Source: Claveliimonas sp034178805 (lineage in GTDB: Bacteria > Bacillota > Clostridia > Lachnospirales > Lachnospiraceae). Taken from it: DNA of 64,000 nucleotides. The position numbers and the translations under genes are program-made. Numbering within the stretch: the first letter of the stretch is position 1; every line of letters starts with the position of its first letter. Positions 25,332 through 34,072 of the stretch are shown piece by piece. A model generated the notes under the pieces. It was not told the origin of the DNA. It searched no databases and saw nothing but the letters and a program-made list of their open reading frames with translations. The DNA is taken from NCBI RefSeq assembly GCF_050314255.1, contig NZ_JBNPMZ010000014.1, positions 21,925 through 85,924 on the forward strand, read 5' to 3'.

Positions 25332-26554
25332 AAAAGATGAAACTTCGCTTCATTCTGGCAGCTATGACTGCTTTTGGAGCTGTTATGATCGTATTGGTTC
25401 TGGGGATAAATATAATTACTTATTCGGTTACAGCAGGAAGACAGGATAAAATGCTTGCGGGAATCATGGAATATGAGCAGATGAAAATGTCCCTGCCTGT
25501 GGCGGATATGCCTATGATATCAGAGATGCCGTGGGCGAACGGTCCGGAGGCGGATTTTACAACCCGCTTTTTTTGTGTGCATTGTGATGAGCTGGGGATA
25601 ATTGAAAGTATTTCAAGGGAGCATATCTCGTCCATAGATAGGGCCACGGCTCAGTTTTATTTGGAAAAGGTAATGTCGAAGGATCAGAAAAATGGTTATG
25701 TGGAAGAATACCGTTATATGATACAAAAAGATGCAGATGGTTTTACGGTTGGGTTTCTGAATGTATCCAATGAACAGAGATTTGTGCATTCTCTTTTCTG
25801 GACTTCTGTGATCATTGCTCTGGTCAGTCTTTTGGTGGTTCTTGTTCTGATTATTTTGATTTCAAATAAAGCAATCAGACCCTATGCAAAAAATATGGAG
25901 AGACAGAAGCGGTTTATCACGGATGCCGGACATGAGCTGAAGACGCCATTGACTTCCATTGCAACCAGTGCCGATATACTTGCAATGGAGGATGAGGACA
26001 ATGAGTGGATTAAAAATATTCAGAAGCAGACGGCTCGTCTGACACGTCTGGTAAGTGATCTGGTGGCACTTTCCCGTTTAGATGAGGAAATGCCATTTCC
26101 GGAAAAAGCAGAGTTTTCCATTAGCGATGCGGCGTGGGAGACGGCAGAACATTTCGCTTCTCTTGCACAGGCAGAAGGGAAAAAATATTCCCAGCATATT
26201 GAAGAGGAGCTTAAGATGGAAGGGGACAGGAGTGCGATTCAGCAGATGATGTCGATCTTACTTGATAATGCTGTCCGATATTCAGATAAGGGCGGTGAGA
26301 TACATCTGGATATCTATCATAAGCATAACAAAATATATGTGGAAGTGTCGAATACCTGTGAGCTTCCGGGCGACAGCGAGTTGAATCGTCTGTTTGACCG
26401 CTTTTACCGGTTGGATGAGTCGCGTTCTTCTAATACCGGCGGTACCGGAATCGGACTTTCACTGGCGAAGGCGATTGTAGAAAATCACGGGGGAAAGATA
26501 ACGGCAACCAGTAAAGATGGAAAAACCATCCTTTTTCGGGCTATATTTTCATAA
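25325..26554 (+). CDS. Sensor histidine kinase
   Basis: A 409-residue membrane kinase. Two transmembrane helices (about residues 8-32 and 155-178) enclose an extracytoplasmic sensor loop. The dimerisation/phosphoacceptor helix has DAGHELKTPLTSIATS, and the ATPase domain has LLDNAVRYSDKGG (N box) and GGTGIGLSLAKAIVENHGG (G boxes). Intact. Its partner regulator, overlapping upstream, has lost its 5' end and promoter, so expression of this kinase is in doubt unless another promoter serves it. Confidence 0.92.
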   Translation: MLKKMKLRFILAAMTAFGAVMIVLVLGINIITYSVTAGRQDKMLAGIMEYEQMKMSLPVADMPMISEMPWANGPEADFTTRFFCVHCDELGIIESISREHISSIDRATAQFYLEKVMSKDQKNGYVEEYRYMIQKDADGFTVGFLNVSNEQRFVHSLFWTSVIIALVSLLVVLVLIILISNKAIRPYAKNMERQKRFITDAGHELKTPLTSIATSADILAMEDEDNEWIKNIQKQTARLTRLVSDLVALSRLDEEMPFPEKAEFSISDAAWETAEHFASLAQAEGKKYSQHIEEELKMEGDRSAIQQMMSILLDNAVRYSDKGGEIHLDIYHKHNKIYVEVSNTCELPGDSELNRLFDRFYRLDESRSSNTGGTGIGLSLAKAIVENHGGKITATSKDGKTILFRAIFS

Positions 26555-26606
26555 ATTCAAAATATATAGCATATAAACCACACTGAATAAAAGTGTTCGC
26601 AGAATC

Positions 26607-26650
26607 TTCACAATTCATTTCAAGTACATTTCAAGTAGAGTTTTTACAAT
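26607..26650 (+). promoter_or_regulatory. Three 11-bp direct repeats abutting a -10 box (OmpR-type site)
   Basis: TTCACAATTCA (26607-26617), TTTCAAGTACA (26618-26628) and TTTCAAGTAGA (26629-26639) follow one another at an 11-bp period, five bases before TACAAT (26645-26650). Tandem 11-bp direct repeats in place of a -35 box are the usual binding pattern of OmpR/PhoB-type regulators. This implies that the adjacent two-component system controls the ABC operon. Confidence 0.65.
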
Positions 26651-26713
26651 GAAATGGATTTATGACATGCGTGCCAGGGCTTAAATCAGAACAATATATT
26701 CAGGAGGTTTGCT

Positions 26714-27694
26714 ATGATAACAGTGGAACATTTGACAAAATGTTATGGTGATTTCATGGCTGTAAACGATCTGTCCTTTGAAATTGGTGAAGGGCATGTT
26801 TATGGATTTTTAGGACCGAACGGAGCCGGAAAATCTACAACCATGAACATTATGACAGGATGTCTGTCGGCGACATCAGGTCAGGTTAAAATTTATGGCC
26901 ATGATATTCTGGAAGAACCGGAACAGGCAAAGAAAATGATTGGATATCTTCCCGAACAGCCCCCGCTCTATATGAATGAGACGCCTGTGGAATATCTGAA
27001 ATTTGTCGGAGAGGCCAAAGGGCTGAAGGGGAAGGAATTAAAAGAACAGATTGAGGAGGTAATCGAACAGACTAAAATCGAACAGGTGAAAAACAAACTG
27101 ATATCTGCATTGTCAAAAGGATATCGGCAGAGAGTAGGAATTGCACAGGCATTGCTTGGAAATCCGAAGGTGATCATCCTTGACGAACCGACGGTGGGAC
27201 TGGATCCTATTCAGATTATCGAGATTCGGGATCTGATCAGACAGCTTGGGGAGAACCACACGGTTATACTGAGCTCCCATATTTTATCAGAGGTTCAGGC
27301 AATCTGCGACAAAGTTCTGATCATCTCTAAGGGAAAGCTGGTTGCCTTTGATGAGCCGGAAAATCTGGAGAAGCTTTTAAGTGTATCAAACGGAATTTCA
27401 TTCATAACAGAGGCTTCTAAAGAGGAAATCCGGGAAATATTGTGTAATATTAATGAGATTACGCAGTGTGAATTTGAAGAGCGGGCGGATGGAATGATTG
27501 CTGTAAATATAAAGACGAAGTCGGATGATTCACAGGATATTTGTCGTCAGCTTTTCATGGCTTTTGTTGAAAAGAAAAAAGTGATTCTTCAGATGTCATC
27601 TCAGAAGGCGAATCTGGAAGATGTGTTTATCGAATTAACCGAAGGAGAGAACACAGATAACCATTCAGAGGAGAGAGAGGTGGAAGAAGAATGA
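26714..27694 (+). CDS. ABC transporter ATP-binding protein, Gld/Nat type
   Basis: A 326-residue ATPase: Walker A GPNGAGKSTT, Q-loop LPEQPP, signature LSKGYRQRVGIAQALL (Ser-Lys-Gly variant), Walker B VIILDEPTVGLDP and the switch His in ILSSHILSE. A C-terminal extension of about 100 residues follows. With the permease, GldG-like and DUF4340 genes it forms a four-gene operon (overlaps of 4, 1 and 14 bp). Such sets occur in many non-gliding bacteria; the substrate is unknown. The promoter has OmpR-type repeats. Confidence 0.92.
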   Translation: MITVEHLTKCYGDFMAVNDLSFEIGEGHVYGFLGPNGAGKSTTMNIMTGCLSATSGQVKIYGHDILEEPEQAKKMIGYLPEQPPLYMNETPVEYLKFVGEAKGLKGKELKEQIEEVIEQTKIEQVKNKLISALSKGYRQRVGIAQALLGNPKVIILDEPTVGLDPIQIIEIRDLIRQLGENHTVILSSHILSEVQAICDKVLIISKGKLVAFDEPENLEKLLSVSNGISFITEASKEEIREILCNINEITQCEFEERADGMIAVNIKTKSDDSQDICRQLFMAFVEKKKVILQMSSQKANLEDVFIELTEGENTDNHSEEREVEEE

Positions 27695-28554
27695 TTGCAG
27701 TATTAAAACACGAGCTGTCAAATTATTTTCATTCATTGACGGCTTATATTTTTTCGGCATTTTTGCTGGCGTTTGTCGGAATCGGTGCCATGCTTTACAA
27801 CATTCAGTCAGCTGTAGCTAATTTCGAATATGTACTGAGTTTCGTATGTCTGGGTTTTGTAGTTATTATTCCGATTCTGACCATGCGCGTCATTGCGGAA
27901 GAAAGAAAACAGAAAACGGATCAGCTTTTATATTCTTTGCCAATCAAAACGTCTGAGATTGTGATTGGAAAATATTTTGCTCTTCTTTCCGTTTATCTGG
28001 TTCCACTTTGTATAGTAGCCGTTTATCCGGCTATTTTTGCGCAGTATGGAGAGGTATATCTGCTCACTTCATACGGTTCATTATTAGCCTTCTTTATTAT
28101 GGGAGCAGCTTTCATTGCCATAGGAACCTTTATTTCTTCGCTGACAGATAATCAGGGGTTTGCGGCAGGAATTACCATACCCGTGATTCTGCTCAATTAC
28201 TATAGTGTGACACTTGCGGAATACGTATCTTCTACGGCTTTTGGTTCCCTGATTTCGCTGGTAGTGATTGCACTGCTTTTGGGGCTGATTGTCCAGTATG
28301 TGACGAAAAATGAGAATGCTGCATGTCTGACAAGTATTGTGCTGACTGCGGCTACATGTATTGCTTATTTCATAGACAGTACGAAATTCGAGGGGCTGCT
28401 TCCTGATATTATGACGAAGTTATCTCTTTTTGAAAGATTTTATACGTTTGTCAATGGTGTTTTTGATATGACAGCCATTGTCTATTATGTGACAGTGATT
28501 ATTTTCTTTTTATTCCTGTCGGTACAATCTCTGGAAAAAAGGAGGTATAACTAA
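27691..28554 (+). CDS. ABC transporter permease, GldF-like
   Basis: A 287-residue permease with six predicted helices and the ABC-2 features MRVIAEERKQKTDQLLYSLP after the second helix. It overlaps the ATPase gene by 4 bp and the next gene by 1 bp, so it is translationally coupled. It should form the membrane channel of the Gld-like complex. Confidence 0.9.
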   Translation: MIAVLKHELSNYFHSLTAYIFSAFLLAFVGIGAMLYNIQSAVANFEYVLSFVCLGFVVIIPILTMRVIAEERKQKTDQLLYSLPIKTSEIVIGKYFALLSVYLVPLCIVAVYPAIFAQYGEVYLLTSYGSLLAFFIMGAAFIAIGTFISSLTDNQGFAAGITIPVILLNYYSVTLAEYVSSTAFGSLISLVVIALLLGLIVQYVTKNENAACLTSIVLTAATCIAYFIDSTKFEGLLPDIMTKLSLFERFYTFVNGVFDMTAIVYYVTVIIFFLFLSVQSLEKRRYN

Positions 28555-30011
28555 TGCAGAAGATTTCATTTATTCAGAAAATGAAACAGACAGAAAAGAC
28601 GGAAGTAAACCGGATCGCTTTTCGTGGCGGAGCATATTCTCTCCTGATGACAGGAATTGTGCTGGCTATTTTAGTTGTTGTAAATATTTTTGTATCGATA
28701 CTTCCCTCCACAGTTACGAAGTATGACATCAGTTCCACGAAACTGTATTCGATTACAAGTAATACCAAGGTGGTAGTCAATGCGTTGAAAAAGGATGTGA
28801 CGATTTACTGGATCGTTCAGGCCGATGAGGAAGATGCTGTGATTGAGAATCTTCTTGCCAAGTATGAAAGCCTGTCAGACCATGTGAAGGTTGTTAAGAA
28901 AAATCCGGATGTTTATCCGACTTTTACGGATCAGTATACTTCGGAGGATGTGCCGAATAACAGTCTGATCGTAGAGTGTGGTGAGCAAAGCAGGTATATC
29001 AGCTACAGTGACATTTATATTTCCGAGCAAAATATGATGACGCAGTCCTATGAGACTTCCTTTGATGGAGAGGGAGCCATTACATCTGCGATTGACTATG
29101 TTGTAAGTGAAGACCTTCCACAGCTTTACATACTGGAAGGGCACGGAGAAGCGGAGCTTTCGGAAGTATTTGCTTCACAGATTGAAAAGGAAAATATAGA
29201 GACGACTACATTCTCACTTCTCAATGAAGATTCGGTTCCGGAAGAAGCAGATTGTGTACTGATCTATGCACCGACCAGTGATATTTCTGCGGAGGAGAAG
29301 GATTTGTTAGCGGAATACGTTACTGATGGCGGTAAGCTTATGGTTCTCGCAGGACCAGTTCAAGATGGTTCTCTGGATAATCTGTACAGTCTTTTGAGTG
29401 ATTATGGGGTGGAAAAGGCAGAAGGAGTAGTCATTGAGGCCGACAGGGATCATTATGCTTTCCAGCAGCCATATATCCTGATGCCGGACATTGCGGAAAG
29501 TGATATTACAGCATCTCTGATTGAAGAAAATTATTATGCGATTATGCCGATTGCACAGGGACTTAAGGTATCAGACTCTTCCGGAGCGGTGACGGAGCTT
29601 CTCACGACTTCAGATGAGGCGTTCAGCAAAACGGCGGGATATGATCTTACGACATATGAAAAAGAGGATGGTGACATTGACGGACCATTTGCAACAGCAG
29701 TATCCGTCTCCTGTGGAAATGACGGACGGATCGTCTGGTTCGCATCCTCCAATTTCCTCGATGATATGTATAACTCCTATTCATCCGGTGCAAACCTGAA
29801 TCTTGGTATGAATACCCTGTCTTCTCTTATGGGAGAAAGTGAAGCAGTTGCGATCCGGAGTAAATCTCTCAACTATAATTATCTTACGATTGACGAATCT
29901 ACGGCATCGCTTTTAAAAATGATGATGATTGGCGGATTCCCGTTGATATTCTTTGTGGTTGGTATCACTGTAATCGTAAGAAGGAGGAGGCGTCAGAATG
30001 AGCAGGTCTAA
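28554..30011 (+). CDS. GldG-family ABC-associated protein
   Basis: A 485-residue protein: one N-terminal helix (about 28-50), a large extracytoplasmic domain containing the GldG/IFT52-like pattern (LYILEGHGEAELS, GGKLMVLAGP), and a C-terminal helix (about 455-477) followed by a basic end RRRRRQ. This is the auxiliary substrate-binding or gating part known from the gliding ABC system GldFG and its relatives. Intact. Confidence 0.88.
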   Translation: MQKISFIQKMKQTEKTEVNRIAFRGGAYSLLMTGIVLAILVVVNIFVSILPSTVTKYDISSTKLYSITSNTKVVVNALKKDVTIYWIVQADEEDAVIENLLAKYESLSDHVKVVKKNPDVYPTFTDQYTSEDVPNNSLIVECGEQSRYISYSDIYISEQNMMTQSYETSFDGEGAITSAIDYVVSEDLPQLYILEGHGEAELSEVFASQIEKENIETTTFSLLNEDSVPEEADCVLIYAPTSDISAEEKDLLAEYVTDGGKLMVLAGPVQDGSLDNLYSLLSDYGVEKAEGVVIEADRDHYAFQQPYILMPDIAESDITASLIEENYYAIMPIAQGLKVSDSSGAVTELLTTSDEAFSKTAGYDLTTYEKEDGDIDGPFATAVSVSCGNDGRIVWFASSNFLDDMYNSYSSGANLNLGMNTLSSLMGESEAVAIRSKSLNYNYLTIDESTASLLKMMMIGGFPLIFFVVGITVIVRRRRRQNEQV

Positions 30012-31401
30012 GAAAATATATGTGCTGCTTGGAGTGCTGGCTGTAATCTGCCTTATTACCTTCGGTGTCAGCAGGTATGAGGAGAAGAAAGAGCAGATCA
30101 AAAACAGCGATGAGGTTGTACTGGAGCTGGAAACAGAGGATGTGACAGCCCTCTCATGGGAATACGATGAGCAGACGCTGGCGTTCCACAAGGACGAGAA
30201 TTGGCTGTATGATGAGGATGAAAATTTCCCGGTAAATGAGGAAAAAATCAGTGAACTGTTAGAACCATTCCAGGAATTTGGCGTTTCTTTTATCATTGAA
30301 GATGTGGAAGATTATGGTCAGTACGGCCTGGAGGATCCTATATGTACCATTAAAATCAGTACGGAAGAGAAAGATTATGAAATACTGTTAGGTGACTACA
30401 GTACCATGGATGAGGAACGATATGTATCAATTGGAGACGGAAATGTTTATCTTGTTCAGAATGACCCGATGGAATTCTTTGAAATTGAATTAAAAGATAT
30501 GATTCAAAATGATAAAGTTCCGGAATATGATGAGGTTACTGAACTACAGTTTAAAGGCAGCCAGAATTATAAGGCAGAGAAGAAAGAAGAAAACAAAGTT
30601 ACCTATAGCGATGACGATACATACTTCGTTGAAGAAGATGGTGAGGAACTGGCTCTTGATACAGCGAATGTTGAAAGTTATTTGCAGTCACTCGATGAAT
30701 TGAATCTGAGTGATTATGTATCTTATGATGCATCGGAGGAGGAACTTGCTTCTTATGGTCTGGATGATCCGGAACTGACTGTGACAATGAAATACACGTA
30801 TTCGGATGAGGAAGATGAAGAAGAACAGGAGGATACGTTTGTTCTCAGTATATCCCGGGATTCAAAGCAGAGAAAAGAAGAAGCTGATGAAAAAGAAGAG
30901 GATTCAGAGGAAGAAATAACGGCCTATGCAAGAGTGGGAGAATCGCCGATTATTTATAAAATTGCCGGAGAATCCTACAAGACGTTAATGGCTGCATCTT
31001 ACGATGAGCTTCGCCATCAGAAAATATTCTGGGGAGATTTTTCCGATATTCAGAAGATAGAAATTTCACTGGAAGATCAGGAATATACACTTACAACTAA
31101 AAAGAAGGGAGACGATGTCACCTGGTATTATGAGGATGAAGAGTTAGAAATTGACGATTTTAAGCAGGCTCTTAATTCTCTTTCGACTACGGATTTTACA
31201 GATGAAAAACCATCCGATAAGGAAGAAATCAGTCTTACGATCTATCTGGACAATGAAAATCAACCCGAAGTGCAGATAGAGTTATTCAGGTATGATGGAA
31301 ACAACTGTCTGGCGGTTGTGGATGGAGAGCCGACAGCACTTGTTGAGAGAAATGCTGTGGTTGATCTGGTGGAGGCAGTCAATGCGATTGTACTGAACTG
31401 A
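29998..31401 (+). CDS. DUF4340 domain protein
   Basis: A 467-residue, highly acidic protein with one N-terminal membrane anchor (about residues 6-24) and two or more DUF4340 repeats outside, each with the phrase YGLEDP or YGLDDPELTV. DUF4340 proteins commonly close Gld-like ABC operons and are taken to be surface partners of GldG. A Glu/Lys-rich linker lies at about residues 290-312. It overlaps the GldG gene by 14 bp and is followed by a terminator. Confidence 0.87.
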   Translation: MSRSKKIYVLLGVLAVICLITFGVSRYEEKKEQIKNSDEVVLELETEDVTALSWEYDEQTLAFHKDENWLYDEDENFPVNEEKISELLEPFQEFGVSFIIEDVEDYGQYGLEDPICTIKISTEEKDYEILLGDYSTMDEERYVSIGDGNVYLVQNDPMEFFEIELKDMIQNDKVPEYDEVTELQFKGSQNYKAEKKEENKVTYSDDDTYFVEEDGEELALDTANVESYLQSLDELNLSDYVSYDASEEELASYGLDDPELTVTMKYTYSDEEDEEEQEDTFVLSISRDSKQRKEEADEKEEDSEEEITAYARVGESPIIYKIAGESYKTLMAASYDELRHQKIFWGDFSDIQKIEISLEDQEYTLTTKKKGDDVTWYYEDEELEIDDFKQALNSLSTTDFTDEKPSDKEEISLTIYLDNENQPEVQIELFRYDGNNCLAVVDGEPTALVERNAVVDLVEAVNAIVLN

Positions 31402-31432
31402 TAGTTGGGGGCTTTGAACCCCAACTATTATA
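31401..31432. terminator. Bidirectional terminator between DUF4340 and ABC-F genes
   Basis: ATAGTTGGGG (31401-31410) pairs with CCCCAACTAT (31419-31428). The stem closely resembles the hairpin at 17233-17254. A short T-rich stretch lies on either side, and the ABC-F stop codon overlaps it. Confidence 0.8.
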
Positions 31433-32984
31433 CAATTTTAGTGGTCCATTTGGAACAGTCCCATACCTCACTGACTACGTCGCGGTAGAATTCCGGTTCG
31501 TGACAGATCAGAAGCAGTGTTCCGCGGTATTCCTGTAATGCTTTCTTTAAGGCATCTTTTGCATCGGCATCCAGATGATTGGTGGGCTCGTCCAACATCA
31601 ATACATTGGTTTCACGGTTGATGATTTTACAGAGTCTGACTTTGGCCTGTTCACCACCGCTTAAGACACGCACCTGACTTTCAATATGCTTGGTCGTAAG
31701 ACCGCATTTTGCAAGGGCGGACCGGACTTCGTACTGAGTAAAGGAAGGAAATTCCTGCCAGATTTCCTCAATACAGGTGGTGCGGTTATCGGGAGCGGAT
31801 TCCTGTTCAAAATATCCTGTCATCAGGTTTTCACCAAGCTCACAGGTTCCGGAAATAGGCGGTACGATGCCAAGGATGCTTTTGATTAGAGTTGTTTTTC
31901 CAATTCCGTTTGCCCCGGTCAGGGCAACCTTATGGCCTCTCTCGAGACTGATATTTAATGGTTTGGAAAGAGGTTCATCATATCCGATGACAAAGTCTTT
32001 GGTTTCGAAAATGTATTTTCCCGGTGTGCGGCCGACTTTGAAGTTGAATTCCGGTTTTGGTCTTTCCGCTGCCAGTTCGATAATGTCCATTTTATCCAGC
32101 TTTTTCTGACGGGACATGGCCATATTTCTTGTGGAGACGCGGGCTTTATTGCGGGCTACAAAGTCTTTCAGCTGACTGATCTCCTGCTGCTGTTTTCGGT
32201 AGGCAGCCTCAAGCTGAGCCTTTTTCACCTCATATATTTTGAGGAAATTGTCGTAATCTCCTACATAACGGTTCAATTCCTGATTTTCCATATGATAAAT
32301 GATGTTAATCACATCGTTTAGGAAAGGAATATCATGTGAGATAAGTACGAATGCATTTTCGTATTCGGTCAGGTAACGTTTGAGCCAGGAAATGTGTTCT
32401 TCGTCCAGATAATTGGTAGGCTCATCCAGAAGCAGAATATCAGGTTTTTCTAATAAAAGCTTTGCCAGAAGGATCCGCGTGCGCTGACCTCCGCTTAAGT
32501 CGGTAACATCTCTGTCAAGACCGAGATCCATGAGGCCGAATGCATGAGCAACTTCCTCGATTTTGGAATCAATAATATAGAAGTCATGCATGGTCAGCGT
32601 ATCCTGGATTGTGCCCAGTTCTTCCATCATTTCATTCATCGTATCTTCATCAACCTCGCCCAGCCGGTTGCAGATATCGTTCATTTTCTCTTCCAATTCA
32701 AAAAGATAAGAGAATGCTGATTTTAATACATCCCGGACAGTCATTCCTTTTTCCAGAACGGTGTGCTGGTCAAGATAACCGATGCGAATATTTTTGGCCC
32801 ATTCAATTTTGCCTTCATCCGGACGCAGATTTCCAATAATAATGTTGAAAAATGTGGATTTTCCTTCACCGTTGGCACCTACCAGACCGATGTGCTCGCC
32901 GCGCAGAAGCCGGAAAGAGACATCCTGAAAAATGGCACGGTCGCCAAAACCGTGAGAGAGGTGTTCTACATTTAATATACTCAT
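31428..32984 (-). CDS. ABC-F family ATPase (ribosome-associated type)
   Basis: A 518-residue soluble protein with two ABC ATPase domains joined by a charged helical linker. Walker A motifs GANGEGKST and GANGIGKTT, signatures LSGGQRTRILLAKLLL and LSGGEQAKVRLCK, and Walker B segments ILLLDEPTNYLD and VLMLDEPTNHLD are intact, and there are no membrane helices. It resembles YbiT/EttA-type translation factors more than known resistance proteins. AAAGGAG precedes the ATG. It overlaps the DtxR-type gene by 4 bp, an odd pairing. Confidence 0.92.
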   Translation of the reverse strand: MSILNVEHLSHGFGDRAIFQDVSFRLLRGEHIGLVGANGEGKSTFFNIIIGNLRPDEGKIEWAKNIRIGYLDQHTVLEKGMTVRDVLKSAFSYLFELEEKMNDICNRLGEVDEDTMNEMMEELGTIQDTLTMHDFYIIDSKIEEVAHAFGLMDLGLDRDVTDLSGGQRTRILLAKLLLEKPDILLLDEPTNYLDEEHISWLKRYLTEYENAFVLISHDIPFLNDVINIIYHMENQELNRYVGDYDNFLKIYEVKKAQLEAAYRKQQQEISQLKDFVARNKARVSTRNMAMSRQKKLDKMDIIELAAERPKPEFNFKVGRTPGKYIFETKDFVIGYDEPLSKPLNISLERGHKVALTGANGIGKTTLIKSILGIVPPISGTCELGENLMTGYFEQESAPDNRTTCIEEIWQEFPSFTQYEVRSALAKCGLTTKHIESQVRVLSGGEQAKVRLCKIINRETNVLMLDEPTNHLDADAKDALKKALQEYRGTLLLICHEPEFYRDVVSEVWDCSKWTTKIV

Positions 32985-33352
32985 AGCTGAGTCTCCTTTA
33001 TAAATTTTTTCATTGCCTGAAAGCTTTCATCACTGATCTGATGTTCCATCTCGCAGGCATCTCTGACAGCAACAACTGGATCTACGCCCAGAGAAATCAG
33101 CCAGTCTGAAAGTACCAGATGGCGTTCATAAATACTGGATGCGATATCCATTCCTTTTTCGGTTAATGTGATAAATCCGGCAGAGCTGACTTCTATACAT
33201 CCATTTTCACGCAGATGTTTCATTGCAACACTGACACTTGGCTTTGAAAAATTAAGCTCTGTGGCGATGTCAATGGAGCGGACGACAGGAAGCTTTTTGC
33301 TCAGTACCAGTATGGTTTCTAAATAATCTTCTGATGATCGGTTGTTTCGCAT
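32981..33352 (-). CDS. DtxR/MntR family metal-dependent regulator
   Basis: A 123-residue regulator: winged helix (about residues 8-65, RSIDIATELNFSKPSVSVAM) followed by the metal-binding dimerisation domain with HLVLSDWLISLGV, ACEMEHQISDESF. The SH3-like third domain is absent, as in MntR-type members. It is divergent from the feo operon, with shared operator-like motifs between them, so it is the probable iron (or manganese) repressor of feoAAB. GGGAG precedes the ATG. Confidence 0.9.
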   Translation of the reverse strand: MRNNRSSEDYLETILVLSKKLPVVRSIDIATELNFSKPSVSVAMKHLRENGCIEVSSAGFITLTEKGMDIASSIYERHLVLSDWLISLGVDPVVAVRDACEMEHQISDESFQAMKKFIKETQL

Positions 33353-33373
33353 ATTGTCTCCCTTTTTAACTTT

Positions 33374-33510
33374 GGTTAGTTATCACTACTTTGAGTATAT
33401 TCGATTATAACAATTCTTTCCAGAAAACACAATCAAAAAAGTAAATGAAAAAAATTATCAATTACGGTCATTGACATATAACTCGAGTAAGCGTATACTA
33501 ACCTACGTAG
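33374..33510. promoter_or_regulatory. dtxR-feo divergent control region
   Basis: The + strand promoter for feo is TTGACA (33471-33476), 17-bp spacer, TATACT (33494-33499). GGTTAGT occurs at 33374-33380 in front of the regulator gene, and its complement ACTAACC at 33497-33503 overlaps the feo -10 box, beside the palindrome CTACGTAG (33503-33510). A related dyad precedes feoB. This is the pattern of a shared DtxR-family operator; the exact site is inferred. Confidence 0.6.
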
Positions 33511-33552
33511 TAAATGAGAATGATTTTTAAAATGAATGAAAGCGGGTGGGTT

Positions 33553-33765
33553 ATGATGCCTTTGACAATGGCTGAAACCGGTCGGGAGATGAGAATCAGA
33601 AAAATCGGCGGAAGAGACGAGACCAGACGTTTTTTGGAGAGCCTGGGCTTTGTAATGGGTGGGTTTGTCACTATCGTATCAGAAATTAATGGAAATCTGA
33701 TCGTTAAGGTAAAGGATTCACGTGTGGCAATCAGTAAAGAAATGGCAAATAAAATTATGGTGTAG
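33553..33765 (+). CDS. feoA: FeoA domain protein 1
   Basis: A small SH3-like cytoplasmic partner of FeoB. The conserved protein begins MPLTMAETG and includes DETRRFLESLGFVMGG and VKDSRVAISKEMANKI. The open frame starts at 33514, but that ATG is about 8 bases from the predicted transcription start and lacks an RBS. ATG 33553 or 33556 follows GGGTGGG and gives the usual 69-70 residues. A second feoA follows after 10 bp. Confidence 0.9.
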   Translation: MMPLTMAETGREMRIRKIGGRDETRRFLESLGFVMGGFVTIVSEINGNLIVKVKDSRVAISKEMANKIMV

Positions 33766-33775
33766 GAGGAATGGC

Positions 33776-33997
33776 ATGGCTACGTTAAAAGAGGTAAAAT
33801 GCGGGCAGACCGTAAAGGTTGTGAAAATCCATGGAGAAGGAGCGGTGAAACGCCGGATTATGGATATGGGTATCACGAAAAACGTAGAATTATATATCAG
33901 GAAGGTGGCACCGCTGGGAGATCCCATAGAAGTGACGGTAAGAGGTTATGAACTCTCACTTAGAAAAGCGGATGCAGAGATGATAGAAGTGCAGTAA
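33776..33997 (+). CDS. feoA: FeoA domain protein 2
   Basis: A 73-residue second FeoA: GQTVKVVKIHGEGAVKRRI, MDMGITKNVELYIRKVAPLG and IEVTVRGYELSLRKADAEMI match the family closely. TAGGAGGA precedes ATG 33776. Paired FeoA proteins ahead of FeoB are common in Clostridia and may form a heteromeric regulatory cap on the transporter. Confidence 0.93.
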   Translation: MATLKEVKCGQTVKVVKIHGEGAVKRRIMDMGITKNVELYIRKVAPLGDPIEVTVRGYELSLRKADAEMIEVQ

Positions 33998-34019
33998 TAA
34001 TTATTTTTTTGATGGATAG

Positions 34020-34033
34020 TTAGTTAAAACTAA
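34020..34033 (+). promoter_or_regulatory. Operator-like dyad upstream of feoB
   Basis: TTAGTT-AA-AACTAA is a perfect dyad 39 bp before feoB. It extends on the left to GTTAGTTA, the same string as in the dtxR upstream region (33375-33382). Possibly a second DtxR-type site, or a leftover of an older promoter arrangement. Confidence 0.5.
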
Positions 34034-34072
34034 AAGAAGTTTGAGACAAATAATTGGAAAGTGAGGATGAAT

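Noticed and set aside
31401..31432. Second copy of the 17-kb RNA element, because its hairpin resembles 17233-17254
   Set aside because: Only the hairpin is similar; there are no inverted repeats or RNA arms nearby. It is an ordinary terminator.
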